A stretch of DNA of 64,000 nt from Arthrobacter sp. StoSoilB5 (GCF_019977235.1 NZ_AP024646.1:4216001-4280000); one strand, 5' to 3'. Counted from the first letter of the stretch, positions 35,117 through 44,366 are shown. Numbers and translations: made by a program. The notes: generated from the letters alone by a model not told the origin.

Positions 35117-36309
35117 TGGACTACCACCCTTCTGTGCAGTTTTCGCTGAGACGAGGTCCGCCACGCGGGGTTGAAGCGTTCAACGAGATGGTTCAACCCT
35201 TTGACGGCTGGGTCCTTCGCCGCCTCTTGAAGCACAGGAATCCCCCGGTTTGTGGAGAGCGCCACTGCCTTCGAGCGGGGAATGCTGACATCAACAGGGG
35301 CGCCGACCGTTGATTCGACGTCCTGGACGGACAACCCGGACTTGGAATCGGCCATGTTGAGCACTACATGGCGGGTTTCCGGGAGGAGGTTCAGCTTGCG
35401 AAGGATGTCCAACCCGGAACGTAGGCCCCGGACACTTGGCACATCCATGGCCGACACCCACACGGCGTCAGTGCACTGCTCCAGCGCCGCGAGGCCGATT
35501 TCAGGCAATCCTGGGGCTGTATCAACCACCACGTACTGGAACTCTTCAGCAAGTTGCTCAAGCAACCGGGCAACCTGTTCTGGAGTGATCTCATCCGCCT
35601 CAACAGGGTTTTTTGGCGCGCACAGCGCATAGATGCTCGCCGGATGCACGGTGAGGAAGGCCTTGAGCACCAGGGAATCCTGGCTGGCCGAGGGCGTGAC
35701 CGCGTCAGTAACCGTGTGTTCCGGATTGAGGTAGAGCCCCGAGGCGACGTCCCCGAACTGCAAATCCAGATCCACGATCACAACGCTCATTGGAGCGATC
35801 TTGCCTAGCCCAACAGCGATGTTCGTGGCGATGGTGGTCTTACCCACACCCCCCTTGGGAGAAAAGACGCCGATTACCAGGCCCTTGGGTGCACCGGATG
35901 GCTTAGGTTCCGAGGTCCGCTGGCGGGTGGCGAACGACTGGCACGCGCGCTCCAATGTCACCCTGATCTCGGCCATGTCCGCGGCTGGGCTCATGATGTC
36001 CCGGATGCCGGATCGCATCGCTTGGAGAATAAAGTCTGGCTGCGGCTCGGAGACAAGAAGCACGCTGAGCTCCGGCACTTGAACATTAAGGACCGTGGCC
36101 AAGCGCATCGCATCCTCCACGGGCACCTCCGGGCCCAGAATCAGCACCTCAAGTGGTTCCTGGTTGAGCGCGCCGAAGAGCTCGGCCGGGTCTACCGGCA
36201 GGACGTTGGTGAAGAACGTCTGCACAGATCCCGGGAGGCCGCCGGCAACGGCTTGACGCAACCGCTGATCAAATTCCGCGCTGGGGGTAATCAGGACAAA
36301 CCGGCTCAC
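35113..36309 (-). CDS. tadZ: Tad pilus localisation ATPase TadZ/CpaE
   Basis: 398 residues: an atypical receiver-like domain (1-125) lacking a clear phosphoacceptor, then a ParA/MinD-type ATPase with deviant Walker A KGGVGKT at 152-158, DLDLQFGD, and VVDTAPGLPE. TadZ/CpaE proteins place the pilus machine in the cell. GTG 36309 overlaps the upstream cpaB stop as GTGA. The C-terminal basic tail (SQRKLHRRVVVQ) may be involved in membrane or partner binding. Confidence 0.93.
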   Translation of the reverse strand: MSRFVLITPSAEFDQRLRQAVAGGLPGSVQTFFTNVLPVDPAELFGALNQEPLEVLILGPEVPVEDAMRLATVLNVQVPELSVLLVSEPQPDFILQAMRSGIRDIMSPAADMAEIRVTLERACQSFATRQRTSEPKPSGAPKGLVIGVFSPKGGVGKTTIATNIAVGLGKIAPMSVVIVDLDLQFGDVASGLYLNPEHTVTDAVTPSASQDSLVLKAFLTVHPASIYALCAPKNPVEADEITPEQVARLLEQLAEEFQYVVVDTAPGLPEIGLAALEQCTDAVWVSAMDVPSVRGLRSGLDILRKLNLLPETRHVVLNMADSKSGLSVQDVESTVGAPVDVSIPRSKAVALSTNRGIPVLQEAAKDPAVKGLNHLVERFNPAWRTSSQRKLHRRVVVQ

Positions 36310-37082
36310 TTGTACACCTCGCTCCGTTGGATGATTCTGGGTCCGCTCTCCTGTGCGTCCACGGGCTCCTTACTCAGCCAGATTTTGGCGAACTCGGAGG
36401 CGAAAACGATCTTGGCTGCGTCCGAATCGCCCACCGCCACAGTCAGGAGCAGGGAACCGGTGGGAAGTGCACTGTCCTTTGGATCAGCTGCCACGGCACC
36501 GGGACTTGGGCTGGGGCTGGGCTGCGCCGTGGCTGCTGGCTCGGGGGCCCGCTGCACTGCGGTCACAAGCACCTTGTGAATGGACAATTGGGTTGTTTCC
36601 TTATCCGGCTTGGATTCAATTCCACCGCTTTCCATGGAAATGAAGATCCCGATGTGGTCGCCGGGAACCACCCGACCCCCCACTACGCGCACGGGGTCCA
36701 GTTGAAACGAGACCTCCTGCATTCCGGCTGGCACTGCAACCTTCCCCGGAGTCTTCAGTGCCTCAGGGGCAACCAAGCGCTCGGCCACCAATGGTTCGCC
36801 CGGAACGAGGTCCACAGCGGCCACCTTGCCCGCCGAATCGCCCAGCGTCTTCAGTGCCGAGGCGGGGACAGAAGACTCCGGAAGCTGTTGGGCGGCCAGG
36901 GAAGCTTTCATGGCCTCTACCGGTGTGCCGGCGGGAATCGGAGCCTTGACCATCAAGACTTCAACAGGCGCAAGATTCTGGACAGCGCGTTGATCCGCGC
37001 CCTGCGCGTAGACGAACACGAGGATCACCCCTATGACCGCCAGCAGCGCTGCTGCCGATCCTGCCAATAAGCGTGATTTCAC
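36306..37082 (-). CDS. cpaB: Flp pilus assembly protein CpaB/RcpC
   Basis: 258 residues with one N-terminal membrane helix (about 7-26) followed by an SAF-like domain (PVEVLMVKAPIPAGTPV, VDLVPGEPLVAERL) and the RcpC region SFQLDPVRVVGGRVVPGDHIGIFI. A Pro/Ser/Ala linker interrupts the second half. In Gram-negative bacteria RcpC partners the RcpA secretin; no secretin is present here, as expected in a monoderm. GTG 37082 follows CAGGAGTG. Confidence 0.9.
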   Translation of the reverse strand: MKSRLLAGSAAALLAVIGVILVFVYAQGADQRAVQNLAPVEVLMVKAPIPAGTPVEAMKASLAAQQLPESSVPASALKTLGDSAGKVAAVDLVPGEPLVAERLVAPEALKTPGKVAVPAGMQEVSFQLDPVRVVGGRVVPGDHIGIFISMESGGIESKPDKETTQLSIHKVLVTAVQRAPEPAATAQPSPSPSPGAVAADPKDSALPTGSLLLTVAVGDSDAAKIVFASEFAKIWLSKEPVDAQESGPRIIQRSEVYK

Positions 37083-37114
37083 TTAACACTCCTGTGCTGA
37101 AAAAAATGGAAAGG

Positions 37115-38143
37115 CTAGTTGGTCAGGCGCACTACGGTGACTCCATTGGCATCCACAGGTCCCAATGAATAGCCATCCGCAAGCGATACATATTTGACGA
37201 ATCTCCCCACGATCCCCCGGCAATTTCCCGTGCAGGACAAGGAAGAGGAAACATAGGGACTCTCGTTATGGAAGGTGTCCGGTAGGCTGCTGCCGCCGCT
37301 GAACTTCCATCCCGTCACCTTGAAGGCTGCAAACGAGACCAAGTGGTAAATGGCTCCGCTGCCTGTGCCGGTAACGGAATTGAAGACCGGAAGCAGCACA
37401 ATGATGTCTTTTCCGGCATTGATGGTGGCGGCCCACTTGTTGAGTGTGTTTGCGCAGTTTGGCGGGACACTGTTCCCGGGAGCGCTGCCGCCTTCGCTGA
37501 GCGCCAGGTCAATGGTGCCACCGCACACCCCGGGATCCTGGACAGTCCATCCGAATCCGCCCTCTACTGCCGCGCCTGAAGGTCCGTAGTTGCAGCTGGG
37601 GTTGGCGCCGGTGCCGTGAGCCTGCAGAAGCTGTTGGACACCGCCAACGTACCCTTGCACCTGGCAGATCGAAAACGCGAGGGGAAATGGAGTAGTTCCC
37701 GCACGAGGACTGCCCCATTGAACAGTCGAGGAAGCCACAACGTCCGCGGAATTCATGCCCAGGACACGGCCAAAGACAAGCGAAACGGCATTTGGAGCGC
37801 CACCGGCTTGCTGGGAGCCGGCGGACACGGTTACCTTCCGGTTAGTCAGATCAAGGTTAACCGAGTTGATGTTTCCAAGGCCGTCAACAGCATTCTTGTT
37901 GGCCATGTCCTTGGCGATCTGGGACGTAGCGGAGCAATTCGGGTCGCTGAGATTGGCGGCGCATTTCTCCGCCACGGCCAGGGCCGCGGCATCGGATCCG
38001 TTCTGCGCCTGCGCCTTTTCCGAGTAGAGCATTCCAGCATCGACAGCGAGAGCCGCAAAGCCAAGCAGCGCCACCAGAATCAGGGCTATGAGGACCGCAA
38101 CGGCTCCTCGTTCGCCGTCGTCATTGCCCTTTATCCGCCACAT
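37115..38143 (-). CDS. TadG-like pilus assembly protein
   Basis: About 342 residues. The N-terminus has the Tad-type prepilin-like segment GERGAVAVLIALILVALLGFAALAVDAG (split: charged leader, then one hydrophobic helix) as in PF13400. The long C-terminal part is extracellular, with six or more cysteines that could pair. ATG 38143 is chosen over upstream starts because the membrane segment then lies at the usual distance and AGGGGTGA precedes it; it overlaps the tadE stop by 13 bases. TadG is a minor pseudopilin or cell-surface anchor of the Flp pilus. Confidence 0.85.
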   Translation of the reverse strand: MWRIKGNDDGERGAVAVLIALILVALLGFAALAVDAGMLYSEKAQAQNGSDAAALAVAEKCAANLSDPNCSATSQIAKDMANKNAVDGLGNINSVNLDLTNRKVTVSAGSQQAGGAPNAVSLVFGRVLGMNSADVVASSTVQWGSPRAGTTPFPLAFSICQVQGYVGGVQQLLQAHGTGANPSCNYGPSGAAVEGGFGWTVQDPGVCGGTIDLALSEGGSAPGNSVPPNCANTLNKWAATINAGKDIIVLLPVFNSVTGTGSGAIYHLVSFAAFKVTGWKFSGGSSLPDTFHNESPYVSSSLSCTGNCRGIVGRFVKYVSLADGYSLGPVDANGVTVVRLTN

Positions 38144-38505
38144 ACCATCACCCCTACGCCTTGCATCGGGAACGGTCCTGCGATTCCCGTGAGGCTGCTG
38201 AGTGTGTACTTGACGGTGACGGACATCTGCGCGCCGGACGTGCAACTGGTAGCACTGAAGGTGAAGTTCGCATCTGCGAGCTTTGGATTCAGCGTTACAG
38301 CGGCGTTTTTCGCCGCGGTCCTGGCTGCCGACTGATCATTCGCGATCGACATCACGCGCACGCCCTCGCGGGCAGCGTTCGTGAGCGAGACCTGCGCGTT
38401 GTAGGCCCGCCCGAATTCCATGATCCCCAGAACCAAAAGGATCAGGACCGGTGCCAGCAACGCGAACTCGACCGCTACGGCACCCCGTTCTGAAGCCCTG
38501 TGCAT
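38131..38505 (-). CDS. TadE-like minor pseudopilin
   Basis: About 124 residues with the TadE signature (PF07811): HRASERGAVAVEFALLAPVLILLVLGIMEFGR-type N-terminus (leader, Glu five residues after the Gly cleavage site, hydrophobic helix). Residues after it include AAREGVRV and two cysteines near the end. ATG 38505 is preferred (AGAAGGCAG upstream) over ATG 38523 or 38553. Prepilin-peptidase processing after the Gly is expected. Confidence 0.9.
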   Translation of the reverse strand: MHRASERGAVAVEFALLAPVLILLVLGIMEFGRAYNAQVSLTNAAREGVRVMSIANDQSAARTAAKNAAVTLNPKLADANFTFSATSCTSGAQMSVTVKYTLSSLTGIAGPFPMQGVGVMVCGG

Positions 38506-38632
38506 GTGGATCTGCCTTCTCATCGCATTTTCGGACGGATTATGGGGTGGCACCTAAGAGCCACTCACTGGAAGAGGAACGGGTGGGTGGGGCCACCGAC
38601 CCACCCACCCGGGTACCCGCCGTGAGCCGTGA

Positions 38633-38878
38633 CTACTTTGAGCAGCTGCCAACTACGGCCGGGGTGGTACCCACAGCGGGAGCAGAAGCCGTCCAGGTGC
38701 CGCCCTTGACGGCACAGGCTGAGCTGTTGAAGGTCTCGACGAGGTTTCCGCCGAGCAGGGTTACGGCCACGATGATGACCACAGCGATGAGCGCAACCAT
38801 GATGCCGTATTCGACGGCGGTAGCGCCGTTCTCTTCACGACGGGCACGGGATGCGATGGTGCGGAAGGTAGCAAACAT
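38633..38878 (-). CDS. flp: Flp-type major pilin
   Basis: An 81-residue Flp pilin: short charged leader MFATFRTIASRARREENG, then ATAVEYGIMVALIAVVII with the Glu5-Tyr6 pair that defines Flp pilins, and a short C-terminus with two cysteines (SSACAVKGG, VGSCSK) able to form a disulphide. CAGGAG lies eight bases before ATG 38878. It is the first gene of the pilus operon; about 125 bases of spacing before tadE may allow separate higher expression of the pilin. Confidence 0.92.
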   Translation of the reverse strand: MFATFRTIASRARREENGATAVEYGIMVALIAVVIIVAVTLLGGNLVETFNSSACAVKGGTWTASAPAVGTTPAVVGSCSK

Positions 38879-39051
38879 TTTGAAAACTCCTGAGCGAGTT
38901 GGGGAGATGTGGGCTGGCCCGATACCAGCTCCCTCACAACGTAGCAACGGAGTGAACCCCATTTCGGAGTCCTTGGGACTTCTTGTGGAAAGCCTCTGGA
39001 ACCTGCGGATTTCCTGCGCTAAACCTAGGAATTCCCTCGCTTTACCCACAC

Positions 39052-39091
39052 AAAAATAAGGCCGTGCCCATCAGGGGCAAGGCCTTATTTT
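39052..39091 (-). terminator. Bidirectional Rho-independent terminator
   Basis: AAAAATAAGGCC (39052-39063) pairs with GGCCTTATTTT (39081-39091), with a second inner pairing GTGCCC/GGGGCA. It lies just beyond the stop of the minus-strand gene at 39100. U-tracts exist on both strands, so it also insulates the pilus operon promoter. Confidence 0.9.
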
Positions 39092-39099
39092 CAGGTTAC

Positions 39100-39498
39100 T
39101 CAGCCCATTGCGGGCGCAACTACGGGTGGTGGCGAGAGCTGCTTACGCGCCCACCGGGCCAACTTCTTGCCCTTGCCCTTCCACCAGTTGTCTTCATCCT
39201 TGTCGTAGTGCCAGCGGAAGATGATCATCACCAGCACGGCCATGCTCATGGCCACGTGAATCCACGACCAGTTGACCGCTTCAGCGAGCGCGCTGATCCC
39301 CATCACGAGGATGGACGGCACTGCCAAGGTCCTGAAAATCGTATTCGCCACGTACCGGGGGCGTGAACTGGGCACGGACAGCGCACGCACCATATCGAAG
39401 CACAGGCACACAACTACCATTATTTGTCCCACGGACATTAGGAGAAGCCCGGGCAGCGAGCCCGCGAACATTGCTGCCGATTCCATTCCTGTATTCAA
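39100..39498 (-). CDS. Small integral membrane protein, unknown function
   Basis: About 132 residues, three to four hydrophobic helices, and a basic, Trp-rich C-terminus (NWWKGKGKKLARWARKQLSPPP). The frame is open to 39570, but TTG 39498 is preferred because GGAGGGG lies five to six bases before it. It is transcribed away from the histidine kinase at 39765 and ends at a strong terminator. No family was recognised. Its place beside a paralogous sensor kinase suggests, weakly, a sensing or envelope role. Confidence 0.65.
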   Translation of the reverse strand: MNTGMESAAMFAGSLPGLLLMSVGQIMVVVCLCFDMVRALSVPSSRPRYVANTIFRTLAVPSILVMGISALAEAVNWSWIHVAMSMAVLVMIIFRWHYDKDEDNWWKGKGKKLARWARKQLSPPPVVAPAMG

Positions 39499-39764
39499 CG
39501 TAACCCCTCCAACAAACGTCATTTCAGATCCACTGTGCTCCATTGAATCGGCTGCAGGAGGGGCCGTCACGAGTAGTCGGTACTCGTTTCCGGCGGGCCC
39601 GACTACTTGCTTGCTTGCCTTGTACTTGGTCCTGGCATGGCGTAACTGACCACAAGATTGTGTGTTTCCCGGCCACCGCGCCTTCCCTTTGCTGCTCCGT
39701 CAATCACTATGCTTGGCAGCAGAGGACTGGTTTCCAATGTGGGCGGACGGAAAGGTGCTTGGCT

Positions 39765-41369
39765 ATGGGGGATAGCGTTTTCTTGCCGTTGGAGGATTAC
39801 TTCAGCAGAATCGGAACCCACAAGGCGGTTGTGTTGTGTCAGCTGCCCTTGATGGTCACCGTAACGCTGATAGTTTTCCTGGCGGTTCTCTTTAACCCCA
39901 CCACCCTCTTGCACCAGGCCTTCTTCCTTGTCCTTTTCCTGCACGTCGTGATCCTGGCTGCATGCCTCGTTCTTCCATGGAACCGTCTTCCCCGTTGGAG
40001 TTTCGTCTTCATCCCCGTATCGGATTGCCTGGTTCTGGGACTCCTGCGTGAGGTGGGCGGACCGGTTCTTAGCGTTGTGGGACTGGTCATGGCTTTCCCG
40101 GTGATCTGGCTGTCGGTCAGCACCAGCAAAGTCCGCGTGGCCCTGGCCCTTCTGGCGCCCCTCTGCGCCACGGTTGCTTCGCCGTTCGTGTTGGGGCACG
40201 AGGTTGAACGGTCGGAGCTGATCCGCATGATTGTCTTTCCTGCCATCATGGCTGGTTTGGCCATCACCGGACATGTTGTTGCCCACGGGCTGATCAGGCA
40301 CAGCGACAGGTTGGAGCGCAAGGACCGGGAATTAGTGCGGCTCCATGGTGCAACCAAAGAGCACGCCCAACTATTGGATACAGTCCTTGAAACGGTCAAC
40401 GTTGGCGTCTGGGCAATGGACACAAACGGGGCCGACATTCTCACCAACCGTCGTCTTCGGGCCGACCGTACGTGGGTTCAGGAGTCGACGGAGGCGATCA
40501 ACCCGTTCACTGTTGGGCCTCGTCAATCCGATGGAGAACCCGGAAATCCCGCGGATCTTGCTGTCCGGGGCGCAAGCTTCACCAACAGGCTGGTCCGGGT
40601 AGGCGATGGGGAGAAACAACGGACCTTTTCGGCGGCCGCACGTCCGATCCTGGACGAAGCGGGCAAGCTGAAGGGTTCCATCATTGCTTTCACCGACGTC
40701 ACAGCCCTGGTGAAGGCACAAACAGCCCGTGACAAGTTCGTCGCAACCATCTCCCACGAACTTCGGACTCCGCTAACGTCCATCCTCGGTTACTTGGAAA
40801 TACTGGACGGCCAGCCAAACCCTGCGTTCATGGGCATCATCGAACGGAACGCGGAACGCCTGCTGACCCTTGTCAATGATTTGCTCCTTGTCGCATCCGA
40901 AGACCTGGAACTGCGTCGCCGGCCGACCAACGTCTCCGAGTTGCTCCAGGAGTCGGTTAAGAACGCCAGGCCTGCGGCCGCCGCAAGAGGCATCGCGATT
41001 GCGGTGCAGATCCACGGCGACGTCGCGGCAGACGTGGACCCCGGTCAATTCTCCAAAGCCATCGACCAGTTGCTATCCAATGCGATCAAGTTCTCCCCCG
41101 AGGGCACCCGTGTGGTCATCGGTCTCCGGGGAAACAACGGCGAAGTAGAGCTCTCCGTCCGCGACCACGGAATCGGCATGACCGAACAAGAACAAGACGA
41201 AGCCTTCACCAAGTTCTTCAGAGCCGATCGGGCCCTGGAATCTGCAATACCCGGGGCAGGCCTGGGGCTGCCACTTAGCAAGGCCATCATCGAAGCCCAC
41301 GGGGGAACGATCGGTTTGAACAGCCAGCCGGGTTCTGGCACCACTGTGACGGTCACTCTCCCCCGTTAG
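39765..41369 (+). CDS. Membrane sensor histidine kinase, paralogue of the 28507-30186 kinase
   Basis: 534 residues with six or so N-terminal helices (LCQLPLMVTVTLIV onward), a coiled segment, a PAS-like domain (about 195-320), HisKA with a normal H-box ATISHELRTPLTSILG (His331), and HATPase_c (DQLLSNAIKFSP, DHGIGM, GAGLGLPLSKAIIEAHGG). Sensor and linker regions align with the other kinase (QLPL, LPWNRLPRWSFVFIPV, FPVIWLS), which marks them as paralogues. ATG 39765 is chosen (AAAGGTG upstream); the frame is open 222 bases further. No response regulator gene is next to it. Confidence 0.92.
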   Translation: MGDSVFLPLEDYFSRIGTHKAVVLCQLPLMVTVTLIVFLAVLFNPTTLLHQAFFLVLFLHVVILAACLVLPWNRLPRWSFVFIPVSDCLVLGLLREVGGPVLSVVGLVMAFPVIWLSVSTSKVRVALALLAPLCATVASPFVLGHEVERSELIRMIVFPAIMAGLAITGHVVAHGLIRHSDRLERKDRELVRLHGATKEHAQLLDTVLETVNVGVWAMDTNGADILTNRRLRADRTWVQESTEAINPFTVGPRQSDGEPGNPADLAVRGASFTNRLVRVGDGEKQRTFSAAARPILDEAGKLKGSIIAFTDVTALVKAQTARDKFVATISHELRTPLTSILGYLEILDGQPNPAFMGIIERNAERLLTLVNDLLLVASEDLELRRRPTNVSELLQESVKNARPAAAARGIAIAVQIHGDVAADVDPGQFSKAIDQLLSNAIKFSPEGTRVVIGLRGNNGEVELSVRDHGIGMTEQEQDEAFTKFFRADRALESAIPGAGLGLPLSKAIIEAHGGTIGLNSQPGSGTTVTVTLPR

Positions 41370-41403
41370 GTGCAGATCGAGTCTCCGTTAGGTGCAGATC
41401 GAG
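41363..41403 (+). repeat. Direct repeat at the 3' end of the kinase gene
   Basis: CCGTTAGGTGCAGATCGAG occurs at 41363-41381 and 41385-41403, a 22-base period. The first copy contains the kinase stop codon. Replication slippage or the scar of a small duplication would explain it; no mobile element is visible. Confidence 0.85.
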
Positions 41404-41595
41404 CCTGTCCGCCAGGCAGCAGCCACCCTCCTCCATCAGTTTTGTGACGATCGTCATAATTTCACTATCCAGCCACGATAGACGAGTCGTGAGGCGAGCG
41501 CAAGATCCTCGTTGGTATGCCAAGACTCCCAACAGTTGGGACTGATTGCGGTAATCAGTGGATTTTTCTCGAACCTATTGACGCTCCTTTCGAGT

Positions 41596-41607
41596 TTGGT
41601 ATACCGT
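41596..41607. promoter_or_regulatory. Candidate GntR/FCD operator
   Basis: TTGGTATACCGT contains the palindrome GGTATACC (41598-41605), centred about 60 bases before the amidohydrolase start. FCD-type GntR regulators often bind TGGTATACCA-like sites. The cluster encodes such a regulator at 46171. Two more inverted repeats lie upstream: TCCCAACAGTTGGGA (41527-41541) and CTGATT/AATCAG (41542-41558). Confidence 0.45.
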
Positions 41608-41660
41608 CAGCGCTATTCGGCATCCACTTGACTGGATGCCTCGACGATGAGGGAAGACGA

Positions 41661-43346
41661 ATGGCAGAAGTAGAAGTCGTTTCGAACCAGGCCGGAGCTG
41701 GCTGTGCCAACTGCGGAAGCGATGCGGGGCTCGAGGGAGAGAGCCGCACAGTAAGGAACCAGGCGGCTCAAACAGAGCTGTTGGAGGGCAAAGTCCAGCG
41801 CGAGTCTGCGCTGGCGACGATGAGAGGATTCGGAGCTGATGGCTTCCGCGACCAAAGCCGCCCACTGATCCTCGCCCCGAGTTGGCTTTTGGCGCACATC
41901 AATGACGAGATGGTCCTCCTGGCCGACCACGAGGTAGTGGTCAAAAACGGTCGCATCGAGGCAGTCAGGCCCCGCACGGGCAGCACTGACGAGCGCGTGG
42001 ATATGCCGGGACAGCTACTCCTTCCCGGGCTGATCTCCATGCACAGCCATGTGGCTGGAGGAGCAGCCACTCGAGGCTATGTTGAAGGCAACCTGACCCC
42101 TATGAGCAAGGGAGCGCCGCTGCGGCAGGGGCGCCAATTCCTCAAAGCCATGGTGCTCCTTGAAGACCTTCCGGACGAAGATCTGGACACTATGACCGCA
42201 TTGAACCTGGCTGAAATTCTTCGCGGCGGCTGCACCACGCAAGTGGAAATGTCCAAGGGCCTCCGCTCAATGCAGTCATACGTCCGGGTTGCACGCGAGT
42301 TTGGGATCCGCGGCTACCCCGCGGGCGCCGTCCCGGGAATGAAGCGGATCCTGCCCATATGGAAACGCGGGACGGACGATCAAGCGTTGTTCGATTCCGT
42401 ACCCGAAACCCTGGCGGAAATCCAAGAGAACCTGGACTACGCCCGCACCATCAACGGAGTTGACGATGGTCGAATCCTTCCGATGATGGCGCCGGCAACC
42501 AACGCAGTGCACACACCGGAAACCTTTGCCGCAATGAAGTCGGCAGCACAAGAGCTGCACGGACTGCACATTCACCTTCAAGCCGGATATGGCCGGGCGC
42601 CTCAGCCCGACAAGGTAGCAATGAACAGGCTGTGGGGACAGGATGAAATACCGTGGCTGCACAGCATGGGCATCTTCGATGGTTCCGTGCGCGTCTTCGG
42701 CGCCCATCTGCTGGGTATCGACTTTGAGCGTGACCTCCCCCTTCTGGCGAACTCCAGCTTCACGTTTGCCAACTGCCCTTCCGGCACGGGAGCGGGAGTA
42801 ACGCCGGCGCAGTGGCCGTGGCCGGAAGTACTGGGAGCGGGCGTCAATTCCGGTATCGGTTTGGACACCCACTCCAACGACTACATCGAGAACCTGAAGA
42901 TGGCCGTCATCTACGGTCGCATCCGCGCCGATTTCCTCGGCGATTCCACGCCTGTGCCCATGGTCCGCCCATCCATTTGGACCGCCGTCGAGGCAGCCAC
43001 GCTTGGCGGAGCGAGGGGACTTGGCCGTGAAGATCTCGGCCGCATCGCCGTGGGAGCGAAAGCAGACCTGACGAGCATCGACGTCAGTGGCATGTTCGTC
43101 GGCGTCGGGACCGTGCCGCGCGAACCGCTGAACCACCTCATGTACGCCAACGGGCTCTCTGTCAGGAATGTCATGACAGATGGCCAGTGGCAGGTCCGCG
43201 ACGGCGCCCTGACTATCGTTGACGAGGCAGCCCTGGTCCATAAAGCCGGCAAGGTCGTCCAAAGAATCTGGGACCACATGGCAGCTGACGGCGTGTTTGT
43301 CGACGAGCCCCGCAGCGACCTGATCCCGGCCGCTTCCATCCGCTAA
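41661..43346 (+). CDS. Amidohydrolase superfamily protein
   Basis: A 561-residue metal-dependent hydrolase. A 75-residue N-terminal extension, including CANCGSD, precedes the usual small beta domain; the barrel begins with LLPGLISMHSHVAGG (metal-binding HSH) and later has HIHLQAGYGR, VFGAHLLG and GIGLDTHSND, the metal and proton-transfer positions of the ATZ/TRZ and guanine/cytosine deaminase group. It hydrolyses a C-N bond of a cyclic or amidine-like substrate. ATG 41661 after GAGGGA is preferred to the 144-base longer frame. As first gene ahead of an amino acid importer it probably acts on an imported amino acid derivative. Confidence 0.85.
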   Translation: MAEVEVVSNQAGAGCANCGSDAGLEGESRTVRNQAAQTELLEGKVQRESALATMRGFGADGFRDQSRPLILAPSWLLAHINDEMVLLADHEVVVKNGRIEAVRPRTGSTDERVDMPGQLLLPGLISMHSHVAGGAATRGYVEGNLTPMSKGAPLRQGRQFLKAMVLLEDLPDEDLDTMTALNLAEILRGGCTTQVEMSKGLRSMQSYVRVAREFGIRGYPAGAVPGMKRILPIWKRGTDDQALFDSVPETLAEIQENLDYARTINGVDDGRILPMMAPATNAVHTPETFAAMKSAAQELHGLHIHLQAGYGRAPQPDKVAMNRLWGQDEIPWLHSMGIFDGSVRVFGAHLLGIDFERDLPLLANSSFTFANCPSGTGAGVTPAQWPWPEVLGAGVNSGIGLDTHSNDYIENLKMAVIYGRIRADFLGDSTPVPMVRPSIWTAVEAATLGGARGLGREDLGRIAVGAKADLTSIDVSGMFVGVGTVPREPLNHLMYANGLSVRNVMTDGQWQVRDGALTIVDEAALVHKAGKVVQRIWDHMAADGVFVDEPRSDLIPAASIR

Positions 43347-43442
43347 ACGCTCCCCACACCACCCGCGGCCGACGTCCCGGGTTATTCCGTGCTGCCCATT
43401 TTTGACCATGTAGTTCCCTTCAAATTATTAGGAGATAGATCA

Positions 43443-44366
43443 ATGAAGAACTTTGCTCCCCAGGTATCTGAATGCTGGAAAAAGGTCGCTGTAACGACAG
43501 TTCTCGTCGGCATACTTGCAAGCACCGCCGCCTGTGGTGGCGCCGCACAGCCGGCTACGAAGGTGGAACCGGCAGCAAGCGGTAATGCCTCCCTAAGTGA
43601 CCTGCTTCCCGCAGACGTCAAAGCAAAGGGCTCGATCACCGTCGGCACCCAGCCGGACTTTGAGCCCGCCAACTACACACCCATCGGCGAAGACGGCGTC
43701 AAAGGCTTCAATATTGACCTGATGGATGCCATGGCTGCCAAGCTGGGCCTTAAGGTCACGTACCAGAAAGTCCCCTTCGACCAGCTTCTGGTGGGCGTGC
43801 AGAACGGCAAGTTTGACGCCTCCATTGCTGGAATGACGGACCGTCCCGGGCGCCAGGAAAAAGTTGATTTCGTGGATTACCAGGTGGCAGGAACCGTCTT
43901 CATGGTGGCCAAAGGCAACCCCAAGAAGATCACCAGCGAGGTAAACGGCGGCTGCGGAATCAAGATTGGCGGGGTCAAGGGCAACGACGATGAACGCTTG
44001 GTCAAACTGATGGCTGAGGCGTGCACCGCCGAAGGTAAGCCCGCCCCGGAACTGGTGACCTTCCCCACTGGAAGCGATAAAAACCTGGCTCTTACCTCCG
44101 GACGTGTGGATGCGATGTTCTGGCCCGACATGGCCGTGTCTGTGGTGCAGAGGGAGACCGGCGGAAAGCTGGAGTCCGTGCCAGTGAACTTCGAGGCAAA
44201 AGTCTTCCTCGGCATGATCTTCAACAAGCAGGCCCCGCAGCTGCGCGATGCCTTCCTGAAGGCAACAGAAGCCATCCACGCCGACGGCACCTATGACGCG
44301 ATCCTGAAGAAATGGGACGTTGCCGTCATTGACCTGCCGAAGCCCGGAATCAACCTGGCCAAATGA
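43443..44366 (+). CDS. Amino acid ABC transporter, substrate-binding lipoprotein
   Basis: A 307-residue solute-binding protein of family 3 (PF00497). AGGAGATAG precedes ATG 43443. The signal peptide ends in the lipobox ASTAAC, so it is a lipoprotein. The binding domain shows GSITVGTQPDFEPANY, GFNIDLMDAMAAKLGL and DASIAGMTDRPGRQEKVDFVDY-type features (segments shown singly). It delivers a polar amino acid or similar compound to the permease encoded next, with which it overlaps by four bases (ATGA). Confidence 0.92.
   Translation: MKNFAPQVSECWKKVAVTTVLVGILASTAACGGAAQPATKVEPAASGNASLSDLLPADVKAKGSITVGTQPDFEPANYTPIGEDGVKGFNIDLMDAMAAKLGLKVTYQKVPFDQLLVGVQNGKFDASIAGMTDRPGRQEKVDFVDYQVAGTVFMVAKGNPKKITSEVNGGCGIKIGGVKGNDDERLVKLMAEACTAEGKPAPELVTFPTGSDKNLALTSGRVDAMFWPDMAVSVVQRETGGKLESVPVNFEAKVFLGMIFNKQAPQLRDAFLKATEAIHADGTYDAILKKWDVAVIDLPKPGINLAK

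Noticed and set aside
42276..43409. 377-codon frame antisense to the first amidohydrolase gene
   Set aside because: Antisense shadow with no motif and no ribosome site.
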